A DNA stretch of 64,000 nucleotides from Halorubrum aquaticum (GTDB lineage Archaea > Halobacteriota > Halobacteria > Halobacteriales > Haloferacaceae), in the NCBI RefSeq assembly GCF_900113615.1, contig NZ_FOPZ01000002.1:1-64000 (forward strand), written 5' to 3'. A program made the translations under genes and the position numbers. A model generated the notes under the pieces. It saw nothing but the letters and a program-made list of their open reading frames with translations, was not told the DNA's origin and made no database searches. Numbering within the stretch: position 1 is the first letter of the stretch; the number at the start of each line of letters is the position of its first letter. Below are positions 16,778 to 25,655 of the stretch, piece after piece.

Positions 16778-16864
16778 GATCCTACGCTGCTGACTCGGTC
16801 TCGACAGTGCGTTCGACATTGACCGCGTCCGACTCTCCACCAGTCGTCGGATCCGTCTGCGGCC

Positions 16865-17647
16865 TCACTCCGGATACAGCTCCTCCTCGCGGTCGACGGC
16901 GTCGATCGCGGCGATCTCCTCGGGATCGAGTTCGATCTCGGCGGCCGCGAGGTTCGCCCGGAGGTGCCGCTCCGTCGATGCCTTCGGGATCGTCACCACC
17001 GGCTCCTTCGCGGTCGCCCACGCGATCGCGACCGCCTCGGGCGTCGTTCCGTGGTTCTCCGCGACTTCGACGACGGCGTCGACCTCGCCGGCCTTCCCGC
17101 CCGCGAGCGGCGAGTACGCGACCACGGGATAGCCGTGCTCGCGGGCGTGTTCGAGGAGTTCGGGCCGGTGATACAGCGGGTGAAGCTCGGTCTGGTGGGC
17201 GGCGATCGGCGCGTCGAGGACCTCGCGGGCGCGGTCGAGGTCGTCGACCTCGAAGTTCGAGACGCCGACCGCGCCGACGACTCCGGCATCGACGAGCCGA
17301 TCCAGCGCGGGAAGCGTCGCCTCCGGGTCGTACGCGCCGCGGGGCCGGTGGACGTACAGGAGATCGATCCGGTCGACGCCGAGGAGTTCGGCGCTCTCGC
17401 GGGCGGTTGGCCCCACGTCGTCGCCGGCGAGCGCGTCGATCCAGAGCTTCGTCGCGACCGTGACGTCCGCGCGCTCGACGTCGCTCGCGGCGAGCCCCTC
17501 GCCGACGACGGCCTCGTTGCCGTAGATACGGGCGGTGTCGAGGTGGCGGTAGCCGACCTCGAGCGCGGTCGCGATCGGTTCGGGCTCCTCGATGCCCATC
17601 GTTCCCAGTCCCACCGGCGGGAGGTTCGGGTCCATGTCCCGACTCAC
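16865..17647 (-). CDS. Aldo/keto reductase
   Basis: A 260-residue TIM-barrel NADPH-dependent oxidoreductase. The catalytic tetrad D37, Y42, K67 and H100 is intact (HLDTARIYGNE, ATKLW, YVHRP). The GVSNFEVDDLDRA and cofactor-binding IPKASTERHL motifs match 2,5-diketo-gluconate-reductase-like members. The carbonyl substrate is not predictable. A start at 17647 (MSRDMDP) or four residues in is possible. Confidence 0.9.
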   Translation of the reverse strand: MSRDMDPNLPPVGLGTMGIEEPEPIATALEVGYRHLDTARIYGNEAVVGEGLAASDVERADVTVATKLWIDALAGDDVGPTARESAELLGVDRIDLLYVHRPRGAYDPEATLPALDRLVDAGVVGAVGVSNFEVDDLDRAREVLDAPIAAHQTELHPLYHRPELLEHAREHGYPVVAYSPLAGGKAGEVDAVVEVAENHGTTPEAVAIAWATAKEPVVTIPKASTERHLRANLAAAEIELDPEEIAAIDAVDREEELYPE

Positions 17648-17711
17648 GGCCGCCGATCCATAAACGTCGGAGTCACGGCTTCGACGACGGGGACGACGTC
17701 GCGACGTCCGG

Positions 17712-18413
17712 TCACGGCGAGTCGATCGGGGACCGACCGCAGAGGCTCACGAGGTCGTGGAGGTCGTCGATCTCGTAGGTCGGCTGCGCGGAGAGTTCGA
17801 AGGTGCGGCGATGGGGGCGACGAATGAACGCCGAGTCGATCCCGGCGTTGTCGGCCGCGATCACGTCCGACTCGTTGTCGCCGACGAACAGCGCGGTCGA
17901 CGCGTCGAGGTCGGCGAGCGCCCGCTCGAGGTAGTACGGGGAGGGCTTCTTCCGCGAGAGGCTGGCGATCGAGGGCTCGCGGCCGTAGACGACGTCGAAT
18001 CTGTCCGAGAGCCCGAAGTGCGCGAGGAGGTCGTCGACGGTCGCCTGCTGGTTCGAGGAGACGATCCCGAGCGCGGCGTCGAGGTGCAAGAGCGCGTCGA
18101 CGTCCTCGTAGGGCGTCTTTCGGCCGGCCCGCGAGGCGGCGACCTGTGCGTCGGACGCGGTCTCGTCGCGGACGCGCCAGAACTCGGCCGGGTCGATCCC
18201 GTAGCGCTCACAGATGTCGGAGAGCGTCGCGGGGTCGACGCCGACCGCGACGTCGTCGACGTGCGCGAGGTCGGGGTCGGCCACGCCCAGCCGCTCGAAC
18301 GCCTCCCAGGCGGCCTCCCGGAGGGTGTCGAACGGTGTCCGGCCGACGATCACCCCGTCGTGATCGAGAACGACGGCGTCGTACACGTCGCGTTCTCGGG
18401 GAGTAACGGGCAA
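17712..18413 (-). CDS. HAD-superfamily hydrolase (phosphoglycolate-phosphatase-like)
   Basis: A 233-residue phosphohydrolase. Motif I is D17-x-D19 in LDHDGVIVG, motif II the SS in GIVSSNQQ, motif III the K in SRKKPSPYYLE and motif IV GDNESDVIAA. The helical cap domain spans about 25-90. The fold fits small-molecule phosphatases such as phosphoglycolate phosphatase; the substrate is unknown. The promoter region is shared with the divergent CBS gene (116 bp between starts). Confidence 0.85.
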   Translation of the reverse strand: MPVTPRERDVYDAVVLDHDGVIVGRTPFDTLREAAWEAFERLGVADPDLAHVDDVAVGVDPATLSDICERYGIDPAEFWRVRDETASDAQVAASRAGRKTPYEDVDALLHLDAALGIVSSNQQATVDDLLAHFGLSDRFDVVYGREPSIASLSRKKPSPYYLERALADLDASTALFVGDNESDVIAADNAGIDSAFIRRPHRRTFELSAQPTYEIDDLHDLVSLCGRSPIDSP

Positions 18414-18529
18414 AAACCTTTCAGTGGGGCGTTCGGCGGGTCCGAGCTCCGTGGTTCTGTCGGGCTCCCACCCGTCGCGATGACCCCTGTACTTTCAATA
18501 CCCGGCGCGTCCAACGTTCCGGTTGGACC

Positions 18530-19669
18530 ATGAACATCGCTGATATCGCAGTGCCGGAGTACGTCGAGGTCGACGCCGACGAGCGGCTCGCCAAGGTCCG
18601 ATCCATCTTCGAGCGTGAGAACCCGAAGGGGATAGTCGTCACCGAGGACGGCGAGTACGCGGGAGTCGTCGGCGAGAAACAGCTGCTGCGCTCGCGGATG
18701 GAGGACGACACGAAGGTCTCCGCCGTCGTCAAGCCCGCCCCCTCGGTGAAGCGGACGGAGGACGTCCGCGAGACCGCCCGCCTCCTCGTCGAGGGCGACG
18801 TGAAGATCGCGCCCGTCTACGAGGGCGAGAAGCTCTACGGCATCGTGACCGTCGACCAGATCCTCGAGGCCGTCTTGGAGAGCCTCGACGCGATCACGGT
18901 CGATCAGATCGTCACGACCGACGTGATCGGCATCAACGAGAAGGACAGCGTCGGGCGAGCGATAAACCGGCTCCGAGAGAACGGCATCTCCAGGCTCCCG
19001 GTGCTCGACGACGACGGGATGCTCGCCGGCGTCGTCACCACGAACGACATCGTCGAGTTCGTCGTCCGCGACCAGGAACGGCAGGGAAGCGGCGACCGCG
19101 CCGGCGACATCGACCGGATGCTCGATCTCCCCGTCTACGACATCATGTCGAGTCCGGTCGTGACCGCGACCGCCGACGAGACCGCGAAGGAGGCGGTCTC
19201 CCGCATGTTCGACAACGACGTCTCGGGGCTGGTCGTCACCCCCGAGGACGTCGACGCGGTCGCGGGAATCGTCACCAAGACCGACGTGTTGCGCGCGCTC
19301 ACGTTCACCGAGGAGGACTCGCTCGACGTCCAGATCACCAACGTCGATCTGCTCGACCGGACCTCGCGTGAACACGTCGTCGAGTCGATCGAGAGCGTCG
19401 CGGACAAGTACGCCCAGATGCAGGTGATGCACGCGCACGTTCGGCTCCACCAGCACAAGGAGAAGCTCCGTGGCACCCCACTCATCCAGTGTCAGATCCG
19501 CCTCCGGACGGACCAGGGACAGGTCGGCGGTTCCGGGGAAGGGTACGGAGCCGAACACGCCTTCCACGTGGCGCTCGACAAGCTGGAGCGGAACGTCCTC
19601 GAGATCAAGGGCGTCAACGCCGACGAGGAGTACCGCGGCCAGCTGCTCCGGAAGCTCGGCGAGCTCTAA
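18530..19669 (+). CDS. Four-CBS protein with an HPF-like C-terminal domain
   Basis: A 379-residue protein. Four CBS motifs in two pairs (about 1-120 and 125-265) form adenosine-nucleotide-sensing Bateman modules; each ends in a GIVTVDQIL- or GVVTTNDIV-like strand. The last ~105 residues (HAHVRLHQH, QCQIRLRT, GYGAEHAFHVALDKLERNV) have the beta-alpha-beta-beta-beta-alpha pattern of hibernation-promoting-factor (S30AE) domains. This suggests a ribosome-linked factor responding to energy state; that reading is an inference from fold pattern. The ATG at 18530 follows a CTTTCAATAC promoter-like element by about 40 bp. Confidence 0.8.
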   Translation: MNIADIAVPEYVEVDADERLAKVRSIFERENPKGIVVTEDGEYAGVVGEKQLLRSRMEDDTKVSAVVKPAPSVKRTEDVRETARLLVEGDVKIAPVYEGEKLYGIVTVDQILEAVLESLDAITVDQIVTTDVIGINEKDSVGRAINRLRENGISRLPVLDDDGMLAGVVTTNDIVEFVVRDQERQGSGDRAGDIDRMLDLPVYDIMSSPVVTATADETAKEAVSRMFDNDVSGLVVTPEDVDAVAGIVTKTDVLRALTFTEEDSLDVQITNVDLLDRTSREHVVESIESVADKYAQMQVMHAHVRLHQHKEKLRGTPLIQCQIRLRTDQGQVGGSGEGYGAEHAFHVALDKLERNVLEIKGVNADEEYRGQLLRKLGEL

Positions 19670-19712
19670 GCGTTCTCGAGACCGCGTCGACCCGACGTTC
19701 CGGCACGCTCGC

Positions 19713-19717
19713 TTTTT
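19713..19717. terminator. T-tract between convergent genes
   Basis: A T5 tract (GCTTTTTCG) 44 bp after the CBS gene, in the 84-bp gap before the convergent radB stop. Archaeal polymerase terminates at oligo-T; no hairpin precedes it. Confidence 0.35.
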
Positions 19718-19753
19718 CGTTCGTCTCCCGTCGTCGCCCGAGTTCCTCCGTCC

Positions 19754-20464
19754 CTACTCGCCGTTCGCGCCGGCCACCAACCCGTCCTCGACGATCCGGA
19801 ACGTCGCGGAGTCGCCGGCGGGTTTCGAGCGGTGTTTCTCCAGGGTCGCACGGCGGTTCCCGCCGCGGAAGCGGTCGACGCGGAGGATCGCGCCGGTCCA
19901 GTGGTTGAGGGTGTTGCCGCCGAGCGCGCGGTCGCGGTCGCTCTCGGGGTCGGTGAACACCTGGTTCGTGATCACCACCGCGACGTCGTGTCGCCGCGCC
20001 AGCGAGAGGAGGTGTGTCACCTGCTTCGCGACCTTCCGAAGCGACTGACCGCCCTCGACGTCGTCGGCGCGCTCGAGCCGGTAGAAGCCGGTCGCGGAGT
20101 CCAACACGATCAGCTCCACCTCCCCGGCGAGTTCCTCGGCGTCGCGGACGGCCTCGCGCTGGCCCTCGAAGTCGTACGCCTCCGTGATCACCAGCCGCGA
20201 GGCCAGCTCCTCGACGTCCTCGTCGACCTCCGGGCGGTCGACGCGGGCGCTCGCCATCTGTTCGAACCGGTCGATCGAGAGCCCCTCGGTGTCGATGAAA
20301 AGCGACCGGTCGCCGGCGGCCGCGACCTCGATGGCCGCGGCGAGCGCGAGGTTGGTCTTGCCCGCGGCGGGCGGGCCGTACACCTGCGTGACGACCCCGC
20401 GTTCGAACCCGCCGCCGAGCAGGTCGTCGACCGGCTCACAGCCGGTCGGGATCGGATCGCTCAC
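19754..20464 (-). CDS. radB: RadB recombinase paralogue
   Basis: A 236-residue RecA-family ATPase that assists RadA in archaeal homologous recombination. Walker A is GPPAAGKT at residues 30-37; the Walker B strand is VELIVLDSA. It lacks the N-terminal DNA-binding domain of RadA, as RadB should. The L2-side VITNQVF segment and the basic GGNRRATLEKHRSKP end fit the family. The ATG start is at 20462-20464 and the gene is monocistronic. Confidence 0.95.
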   Translation of the reverse strand: MSDPIPTGCEPVDDLLGGGFERGVVTQVYGPPAAGKTNLALAAAIEVAAAGDRSLFIDTEGLSIDRFEQMASARVDRPEVDEDVEELASRLVITEAYDFEGQREAVRDAEELAGEVELIVLDSATGFYRLERADDVEGGQSLRKVAKQVTHLLSLARRHDVAVVITNQVFTDPESDRDRALGGNTLNHWTGAILRVDRFRGGNRRATLEKHRSKPAGDSATFRIVEDGLVAGANGE

Positions 20465-20544
20465 TAGCGGACGTTCAGGCCCGTTCGCCTTTAAGGAGTC
20501 GGTACGGCGAGACGGGTCGACTCACCGCAGCAGCCGCTCTCGCC

Positions 20545-21900
20545 TCACCGCGCCGCCAGCCACTCGGCGAAACCGCCGGTCAGGAAGTCGGCGTAGTCGA
20601 CGACCCCCAGATACAGCGAGACGAGGACGACGATCGCGATCGGGATCCGGATGATCCAGACCCAGGCGGTCCCGAGTCCGCCGAGGCTGCCGATCCCCTT
20701 CTCGAGTTCGTTGCGGGCGACGTCGGGGATCACCCAGCCGACGAACAGCGCGAGCAGCAGCGAGCCTAACACGAGCAGGACCCCGCCGGCCAGATTGTCG
20801 TACAACCCGAGGAAGATCAGGTCGATCGTCACCGGGACGCCGAGCAGGAAGACGGCAACGCCGATCCCGGCCGACGCGGGAACGCGGGCGACGTCGAACT
20901 CGTCTATCAGGTACGAGACGAGCACTTCGAGGATGCTGATAGCCGAGGAGAGCGCCGCGATCCCGACCATCGCGAAGAACACGACCCCGATGATTCGACC
21001 GCCGGGGATCCCGGAGAACGCCGACGTGAGGCTCACGAAGATCGCGCTGGGACCGGGGCCGCCGGGCTCGATCCCGGCCGCGAAGAGGAACGGGAAGACG
21101 ACGAAGCCGACGATCACGGCGATGAGCGTGTCGAGCGCGGCGATGATGCCCGCGTCCGCCGCGAGGTTCCGGTCCTCGCCGAGGTAGGAGGCGTAGGTGA
21201 TCATCACGCCCATCCCGAGCGAGAGCGTGAAGAAGGCCTGTCCGGCGGCGGCCGGCAGGATGCTCGTCCAGTTCGCGGCGAGGTAGCCGAAGTCCGGCGT
21301 GAGGTAGTACGCGTACGCCGCTCCCGAGGCATCCAGCGTGAACGCGTACGCCGCGAGCCCGACGAGCAGCACGATGATCGCCGGCACCATCACCTTCACC
21401 GCGACCTCGATGCCCCGCCGTACGCCGGCGGCGATGATCCCGATGACGAGCGCCATGAACACGGCGTGGAACAGGAGGGAGTCGAGTCCGGTGGTGACCG
21501 AGCCGTACAGCGCGTTCGCCTCCTCGGCCCCAGCGAGCGCGTACCCGTCGGTGACCCCGATGAGGGTGTACCGGAGGAACCAGCCGGCGACGACGCTGTA
21601 GTACGAGAGGGTGACGAAGCCGGTGACGACGAACAGCCAGCCGAGGTAGTTCCACGCTCCGCTCCCGAGTTCGCGTATCGCGCCGACGGGGTTGAGGTTG
21701 GTGTACCGGCCGATCACGAACTCGACGAGGATCGCCGGGAAACCGATCAGCGCGACGAAGAGCAGGTAGAGGAGCAGGAACGCCCCGCCGCCCTCCTGTC
21801 CGGTGATGAAGGGGAACCGCCAGATGTTCCCGAGCCCCACCGCGCTCCCGACCGCCGCCAGGATGAATCCCATTCGTGTCGCCCACGTCTCGCGTGCCAT
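20545..21900 (-). CDS. Sodium:neurotransmitter-symporter-family transporter
   Basis: A 451-residue NSS/SNF-family transporter with about 11-12 transmembrane helices. Helix 1 has the Na+/substrate site GSAVGLGNIWRFPF (residues 17-30) and helix 6 the unwound region FFTLSLGMGVMITYASY. Bacterial and archaeal homologues (LeuT-like) import amino acids with Na+. The ATG at 21898-21900 places helix 1 right at the N-terminus, as usual. It is divergent from the flavoprotein at 22099, with 198 bp between. Confidence 0.9.
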   Translation of the reverse strand: MARETWATRMGFILAAVGSAVGLGNIWRFPFITGQEGGGAFLLLYLLFVALIGFPAILVEFVIGRYTNLNPVGAIRELGSGAWNYLGWLFVVTGFVTLSYYSVVAGWFLRYTLIGVTDGYALAGAEEANALYGSVTTGLDSLLFHAVFMALVIGIIAAGVRRGIEVAVKVMVPAIIVLLVGLAAYAFTLDASGAAYAYYLTPDFGYLAANWTSILPAAAGQAFFTLSLGMGVMITYASYLGEDRNLAADAGIIAALDTLIAVIVGFVVFPFLFAAGIEPGGPGPSAIFVSLTSAFSGIPGGRIIGVVFFAMVGIAALSSAISILEVLVSYLIDEFDVARVPASAGIGVAVFLLGVPVTIDLIFLGLYDNLAGGVLLVLGSLLLALFVGWVIPDVARNELEKGIGSLGGLGTAWVWIIRIPIAIVVLVSLYLGVVDYADFLTGGFAEWLAAR

Positions 21901-22068
21901 CGTTGTCGGACGGACCCGGTTGGGAACCAAAAGGGTGTCTTTCCGACGCCGAGATCCGCCGGTAAAACTGGATGAACGATCGTTTTCGATCGGTTCTCGG
22001 CGCCCCGGCGTGACCACGGCAACGTCCGAACGGAAGGACGCCGATCGGGTCCCGTCGGCGACCGTGAA

Positions 22069-22093
22069 TTTAAAGCCGTGAGGTCGACCTCAC
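22069..22093 (+). promoter_or_regulatory. TATA box with a perfect 16-bp palindrome
   Basis: TTTAAA at 22069-22074 is followed by the perfect palindrome GTGAGGTCGACCTCAC (22078-22093), 6 bp before the ATG at 22099. With transcription expected about 26 bp after the TATA centre, the mRNA would begin at the ATG (leaderless), and the palindrome would sit between TATA and start site, the classical place for a repressor. The palindrome also contains an in-frame GTG that was rejected as start. Confidence 0.55.
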
Positions 22094-22098
22094 AGGGT

Positions 22099-23508
22099 AT
22101 GGAACGCGTAGACGTCGCGATCGTTGGCGGGGGGCCTGCCGGTTCGTCCGCGGCGCACGCGGCCGCGAGCGGCGGCGCGGACGCCCTCGTGTTGGAGAAG
22201 GGAGTACCGCGAGCCGATCGCGAGGGGCTCGGACCCGACTCCACCGACGCCGCCGGGATCTTGAACTACTGGGTCGACATCATGGGGATCCATCCCGACG
22301 AGTTCGCCGACGGCGTCGTCCAACGGGAACTCGACCGGGCGGAGTTCCGCGGGCCCTCCACGGCCGCGACCCTGTACGACACGGGCATCGAGTCCTCCTA
22401 TGACGGGTTCGGGTACACCTTCCACCGCGCCCGATTCGACGACTGGCTCCGCGAGCGCGCCGAGGACGCCGGGGCGGAGTACCGGGCCGGCGTCTCGGTC
22501 CGCGGCGTCGACACCGACCTCGACGAGGGGCCGGCGTCCGGCGAAGCCGGCGCCGACGGGAACGACCCCCGTCACGTCCTCCGGTTGGCCGACGGCGACG
22601 AGATCGGGGCCGACTTCGTCGTGCTCGCGGACGGCCCGCAGCGGACGGTGACGAACCGCGTGCTCGACGAGTACCTCCCGGCCGGGCAGGGCGGGTCCGA
22701 CCGGCTCGCGCCGCCGGAGGCGAACCACATCGCCTACCAGGAGTACCGGCGGGTGCCCGAGGCGGTGTACGAGGAGGTGAACGACGCCATCGTCTTCTGG
22801 TGGGGCGTGATGCCCGGCGAGACCGCGTACCCGTGGATCTTCCCGAACCGGGACCGCGTCTGTCGGATCGGGCTCACGATGCCCATCGGGATGGACGTCG
22901 ACGACTTCGACGCCGACGCCTACGAGCTGCTCTCGGCGGACGACGAGTCGATCCCGGGCGGCGCGGAGTACGTCCGCCGGCTGCTGGAGTGGCAGTACGG
23001 CGACGAGTACGACGTCGAGGAGGACTTCCCGCTCGTCGAGGACGCGGGCAAACGCGGCGGGACGGAGACGTACCCGATCTCCTCGACCCGCCCGATCGAC
23101 TCGCCGACCGAGGCGGGCATCGCCGTGGCCGGCGGTGCGATGGGGACCACCTCGGCGTTCCACGAGGGCGGCGACCACGTCGCCGTCCGAACCGGCGCGA
23201 TCGCGGGCGAACTCGCCGCCGCCGGCGATCTGGCCCCGTACAACCGACGCTGGAAGGAGGCCATCGGCGACGAGGTCGTCCGGAACGTCACGATGGCGGA
23301 CATGGTCGCCGACTACGAGCCGGCAGACTGGGACCGGATCATCGGCGCGGCGGACGCGATGCTGGCGGCGGAGGCGAGCGGCGGACTGCTCTCCCAGCCG
23401 TACCGGTCGGGGTGGGAGTCGCTGAAGCTCATCCTCGGCTACAAGTGGAACAAGCGGAAGACGAGACGCGACTACGTGACGATCGCCGAGGACGAGTACG
23501 TCTACTGA
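22099..23508 (+). CDS. Geranylgeranyl-reductase-family flavoprotein
   Basis: A 469-residue FAD-dependent oxidoreductase. The dinucleotide-binding motif VAIVGGGPAGSSAA is at residues 5-18, and a second FAD segment lies in GIAVAGGAMGTTSAFHEGGDH. The YPWIFPNRDRV region corresponds to the substrate-side YxWxFP motif of geranylgeranyl reductases. In archaea such enzymes saturate isoprenoid chains of membrane lipids or of respiratory and retinoid-type isoprenoids. The long segment DYVTIAEDEYVY closes the protein. Because haloarchaea have several paralogues, the exact substrate is open. Confidence 0.85.
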   Translation: MERVDVAIVGGGPAGSSAAHAAASGGADALVLEKGVPRADREGLGPDSTDAAGILNYWVDIMGIHPDEFADGVVQRELDRAEFRGPSTAATLYDTGIESSYDGFGYTFHRARFDDWLRERAEDAGAEYRAGVSVRGVDTDLDEGPASGEAGADGNDPRHVLRLADGDEIGADFVVLADGPQRTVTNRVLDEYLPAGQGGSDRLAPPEANHIAYQEYRRVPEAVYEEVNDAIVFWWGVMPGETAYPWIFPNRDRVCRIGLTMPIGMDVDDFDADAYELLSADDESIPGGAEYVRRLLEWQYGDEYDVEEDFPLVEDAGKRGGTETYPISSTRPIDSPTEAGIAVAGGAMGTTSAFHEGGDHVAVRTGAIAGELAAAGDLAPYNRRWKEAIGDEVVRNVTMADMVADYEPADWDRIIGAADAMLAAEASGGLLSQPYRSGWESLKLILGYKWNKRKTRRDYVTIAEDEYVY

Positions 23509-23550
23509 GGGCCGTCCGCCGAGTCGCGGCCCGCGGGCCGCCGTCGATCC

Positions 23551-24597
23551 TCACTCGGTCCGCCGGTCGACCGCCGTCGCCCCCGCCTCCCGCTCGCGCG
23601 CGTACAGGTCGAGGACCACCTTCGCCCCGCCGAGCGCGACCGGCCCGACGAAGAGGCCGACCCCGCCGAAGAGGACGATCCCGCCGAAGATCCCCACGAC
23701 GATGATCGCCACGTTGATCGCGCCGGCCCGGTTGATCACGGCGGGACGGAGGTACGTGTCCGAGAGGCTGACGAGGACGCCGAAGACGAAGAGGACGACC
23801 GCCGCGGTGGTCCGACCGCGCACGAGCAGATACAGCGACAGCGGGACCCAGACGCCGAAGGAGCCCACGAGCGGGAGCAGCGTGAGGACGAACGCGGCCA
23901 CGGTGAGGAACGTGACGCCGGGAACGCCGAGTAAGAACAGCCCGACGCCGAGAAGCAGCGCCTGGATCCCCGCGACGATGACGTTCCCGACGACCGACGC
24001 CCACATCAGGTCGTCGAGTTCCGCGATCAGGTCGCGCTGGACGCGCTCGGAGACCGGCGCGACGGTGAGCGCCCACGCGAAGAGTCGATCGCCGTCGCGC
24101 AACAGCGTGAACAGGACGAAAAGCGTCACGGACAGCCCCACCGTCAGGTCCGGGATCCCGCGGAGCAGCCCGAGTCCCCAGCTCGCGAGCCGCTGTATCG
24201 CGGTGTTGATCGGTTCCTGGTAGGTCACGTAGAGGACGTCGATGTCGACGACGTATCCGAATATCTCGATCTCGTCGACCACGAAGTTCCGTAATTCCCC
24301 GCGTCGGAGGGCGGAGAGAAGTGCGAGTCCCTGTCGGAGCGCGACCGTGAGGACGTACGCGAGCGGGACGAACACCACGAGGGTCGCCCCCGCGATCACC
24401 GAGACCGCGGCCACGTCCGGCCGCACGTGTTCCTCCGCGCGGTGTTGGAGGGGCGCGAGCACGTACGCGATGACGACCGCGAGCAGCACGTACTGGAGGT
24501 ACGTGGCGATGAGGACGGCGGCGAAGACGGCGCTGGCGAGCGCCAGAACCGACAGCCCGTTCAGCGGTGACGGCCGGGACGCTGTGCCGTCGCTCAT
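23551..24597 (-). CDS. AI-2E transporter family membrane protein (PerM-like)
   Basis: A 348-residue membrane protein with about eight helices of the AI-2 exporter/PerM superfamily. The hallmark pattern is seen: two N-terminal helices, a long amphipathic region (about 70-150), then paired helices containing VGNVIVAGIQALLLG and VGSFGVWVPLSLYL. Members act as autoinducer exporters or Na+/H+ antiporters; the substrate here is unknown. The ATG at 24595-24597 precedes the first helix. It is convergent with the flavoprotein gene. Confidence 0.85.
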   Translation of the reverse strand: MSDGTASRPSPLNGLSVLALASAVFAAVLIATYLQYVLLAVVIAYVLAPLQHRAEEHVRPDVAAVSVIAGATLVVFVPLAYVLTVALRQGLALLSALRRGELRNFVVDEIEIFGYVVDIDVLYVTYQEPINTAIQRLASWGLGLLRGIPDLTVGLSVTLFVLFTLLRDGDRLFAWALTVAPVSERVQRDLIAELDDLMWASVVGNVIVAGIQALLLGVGLFLLGVPGVTFLTVAAFVLTLLPLVGSFGVWVPLSLYLLVRGRTTAAVVLFVFGVLVSLSDTYLRPAVINRAGAINVAIIVVGIFGGIVLFGGVGLFVGPVALGGAKVVLDLYAREREAGATAVDRRTE

Positions 24598-24903
24598 CTC
24601 GATGGGTGGCGTCGGCGGGTTCGTTCGGGCATCCGGTGTGTCCGTGAGGAACGTGAGACCGTATAAATCCGTGCGGTGTGTCGGCACGTCTGGCTGCGCA
24701 GCCGCCACCCCACGGATCGTCCACGAACTCCGCCGAGAATACCTCGATCGTCCAATCATTTCTCATCGACAACTAATTTTCAACGTTGATATTTATGGCA
24801 GCAAGTACTTATGGAAGGTCCGCCTCCCTTCAACTAACCAGCATCCGGTCGGGGGATCGAGGGGGTTCGACGTCCCGCATCGGGGAACCGCTGGATTCAG
24901 ACA
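24598..24903 (+). promoter_or_regulatory. Intergenic promoter region for the pilin gene
   Basis: This 306-bp gap separates divergent genes. Its right half is AT-rich and contains TATATTTATGG-like sequence (TATA near 24787-24794); transcription from it would start near 24817 and give an ~87-nt leader, long for a haloarchaeon. No other gene is seen. Confidence 0.4.
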
Positions 24904-25395
24904 ATGAAACCACACAACCTGTTCAACACGGACGACCGCGCGGTGAGCCCCGTTATCGGTGTCATCCTCATGGTCGCCATTACGGTGATCCTGGCGGCCG
25001 TCATCGGGACGTTCGTACTCGGTCTGGGGGATTCGCTCGGAGACAGTCAGCCGTCGACTCAGTTGGATGTCTCACTAAGTAGTGACGGTGCCGGGAATGG
25101 TACAATCACAATAGAACACGTTGGTGGAGACACTGTTCCATCAGGGGATGTACGAGTAGTTATTGATGACGTCGATTCGAGTAATCAAGCAAGTGGTATG
25201 CTTGATACATCGATCTCTGTCGGTGATACTGTCGATGCCGATTTCGGAGGTAGCAGTACCAAGGTTAATGAAGCACGTGTTCGACTGATTCACGAACCTA
25301 GTGAATCGATACTCTTCGAGAGGACGTACGACGTTAGTGATGAGGAGATTAAGCTAAGCGGAACTGATGTCTCCATCACTACCTTCGCCCCCTAA
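24904..25395 (+). CDS. Type IV pilin (PilA-like)
   Basis: A 163-residue secreted pilin subunit. The class III signal region is clear: a short charged leader (MKPHNLFNTDDR) then AVSPVIGVILMVAITVILAA, the highly conserved haloarchaeal pilin H-domain; the prepilin peptidase would cut just before it. The remaining 125 residues are Ser/Thr/Asp-rich beta strands forming the exposed pilus surface. Codon usage changes abruptly at about 25065: the first 50 codons are GC-rich, the rest AT-richer (CACTAAGTAGTGAC). This mosaic suggests exchange of the variable head onto a conserved stem. No pilus assembly ATPase is nearby. Confidence 0.88.
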   Translation: MKPHNLFNTDDRAVSPVIGVILMVAITVILAAVIGTFVLGLGDSLGDSQPSTQLDVSLSSDGAGNGTITIEHVGGDTVPSGDVRVVIDDVDSSNQASGMLDTSISVGDTVDADFGGSSTKVNEARVRLIHEPSESILFERTYDVSDEEIKLSGTDVSITTFAP

Positions 25396-25401
25396 TCTTT
25401 T

Positions 25402-25560
25402 CTAACGCCAGCGGCTTTCTACTCGCGTTCTGTACCGCAATCCGAGTACGTCCGTATTAAATCGCTGGATCGTCGTGGGACCCAACTCGTCACGGGTGTC
25501 CCGAATTTTCTCCTCGGACTGAATAAGATGTGCGAGCGCAGCATCGATAACGACGCTCAT
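25402..25560 (-). pseudogene. Short hypothetical or remnant, tail shared with a second copy
   Basis: A frame of 52 codons from the ATG at 25558-25560 (a GTG at 25588 adds 10). Reading upstream in the same frame gives a RVSFR-type strand that resembles the start of ribbon-helix-helix antitoxins, but it is preceded by a stop with no start codon, so it looks decayed. The C-terminal residues LRYRTRVESRWR are repeated at 26283-26366. It sits directly after the pilin gene, convergent with it. Confidence 0.4.
25412..25440. repeat. 29-bp direct repeat, left copy
   Basis: Identical to 26293-26321. The sequence begins CGGCTTTCTACTCGCG and ends CTGTACCGCAA. The two copies flank the toxin-antitoxin genes at an 881-bp distance, in the same orientation. 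Confidence 0.9.
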
Positions 25561-25655
25561 CGGCGGGTCGTCGTCGGGGCCGCTCGCCACGATCTCGCTC
25601 TGTTGGTAGCCAGTGAGTGAGCGGAAACTAACACGCTCATCTCACGACCGAGTAA

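Noticed and set aside
22078-22098. GTG at 22078 as start of the flavoprotein
   Set aside because: It lies within the palindrome and only 4 bp after the TATA box, too close to be in the transcript.
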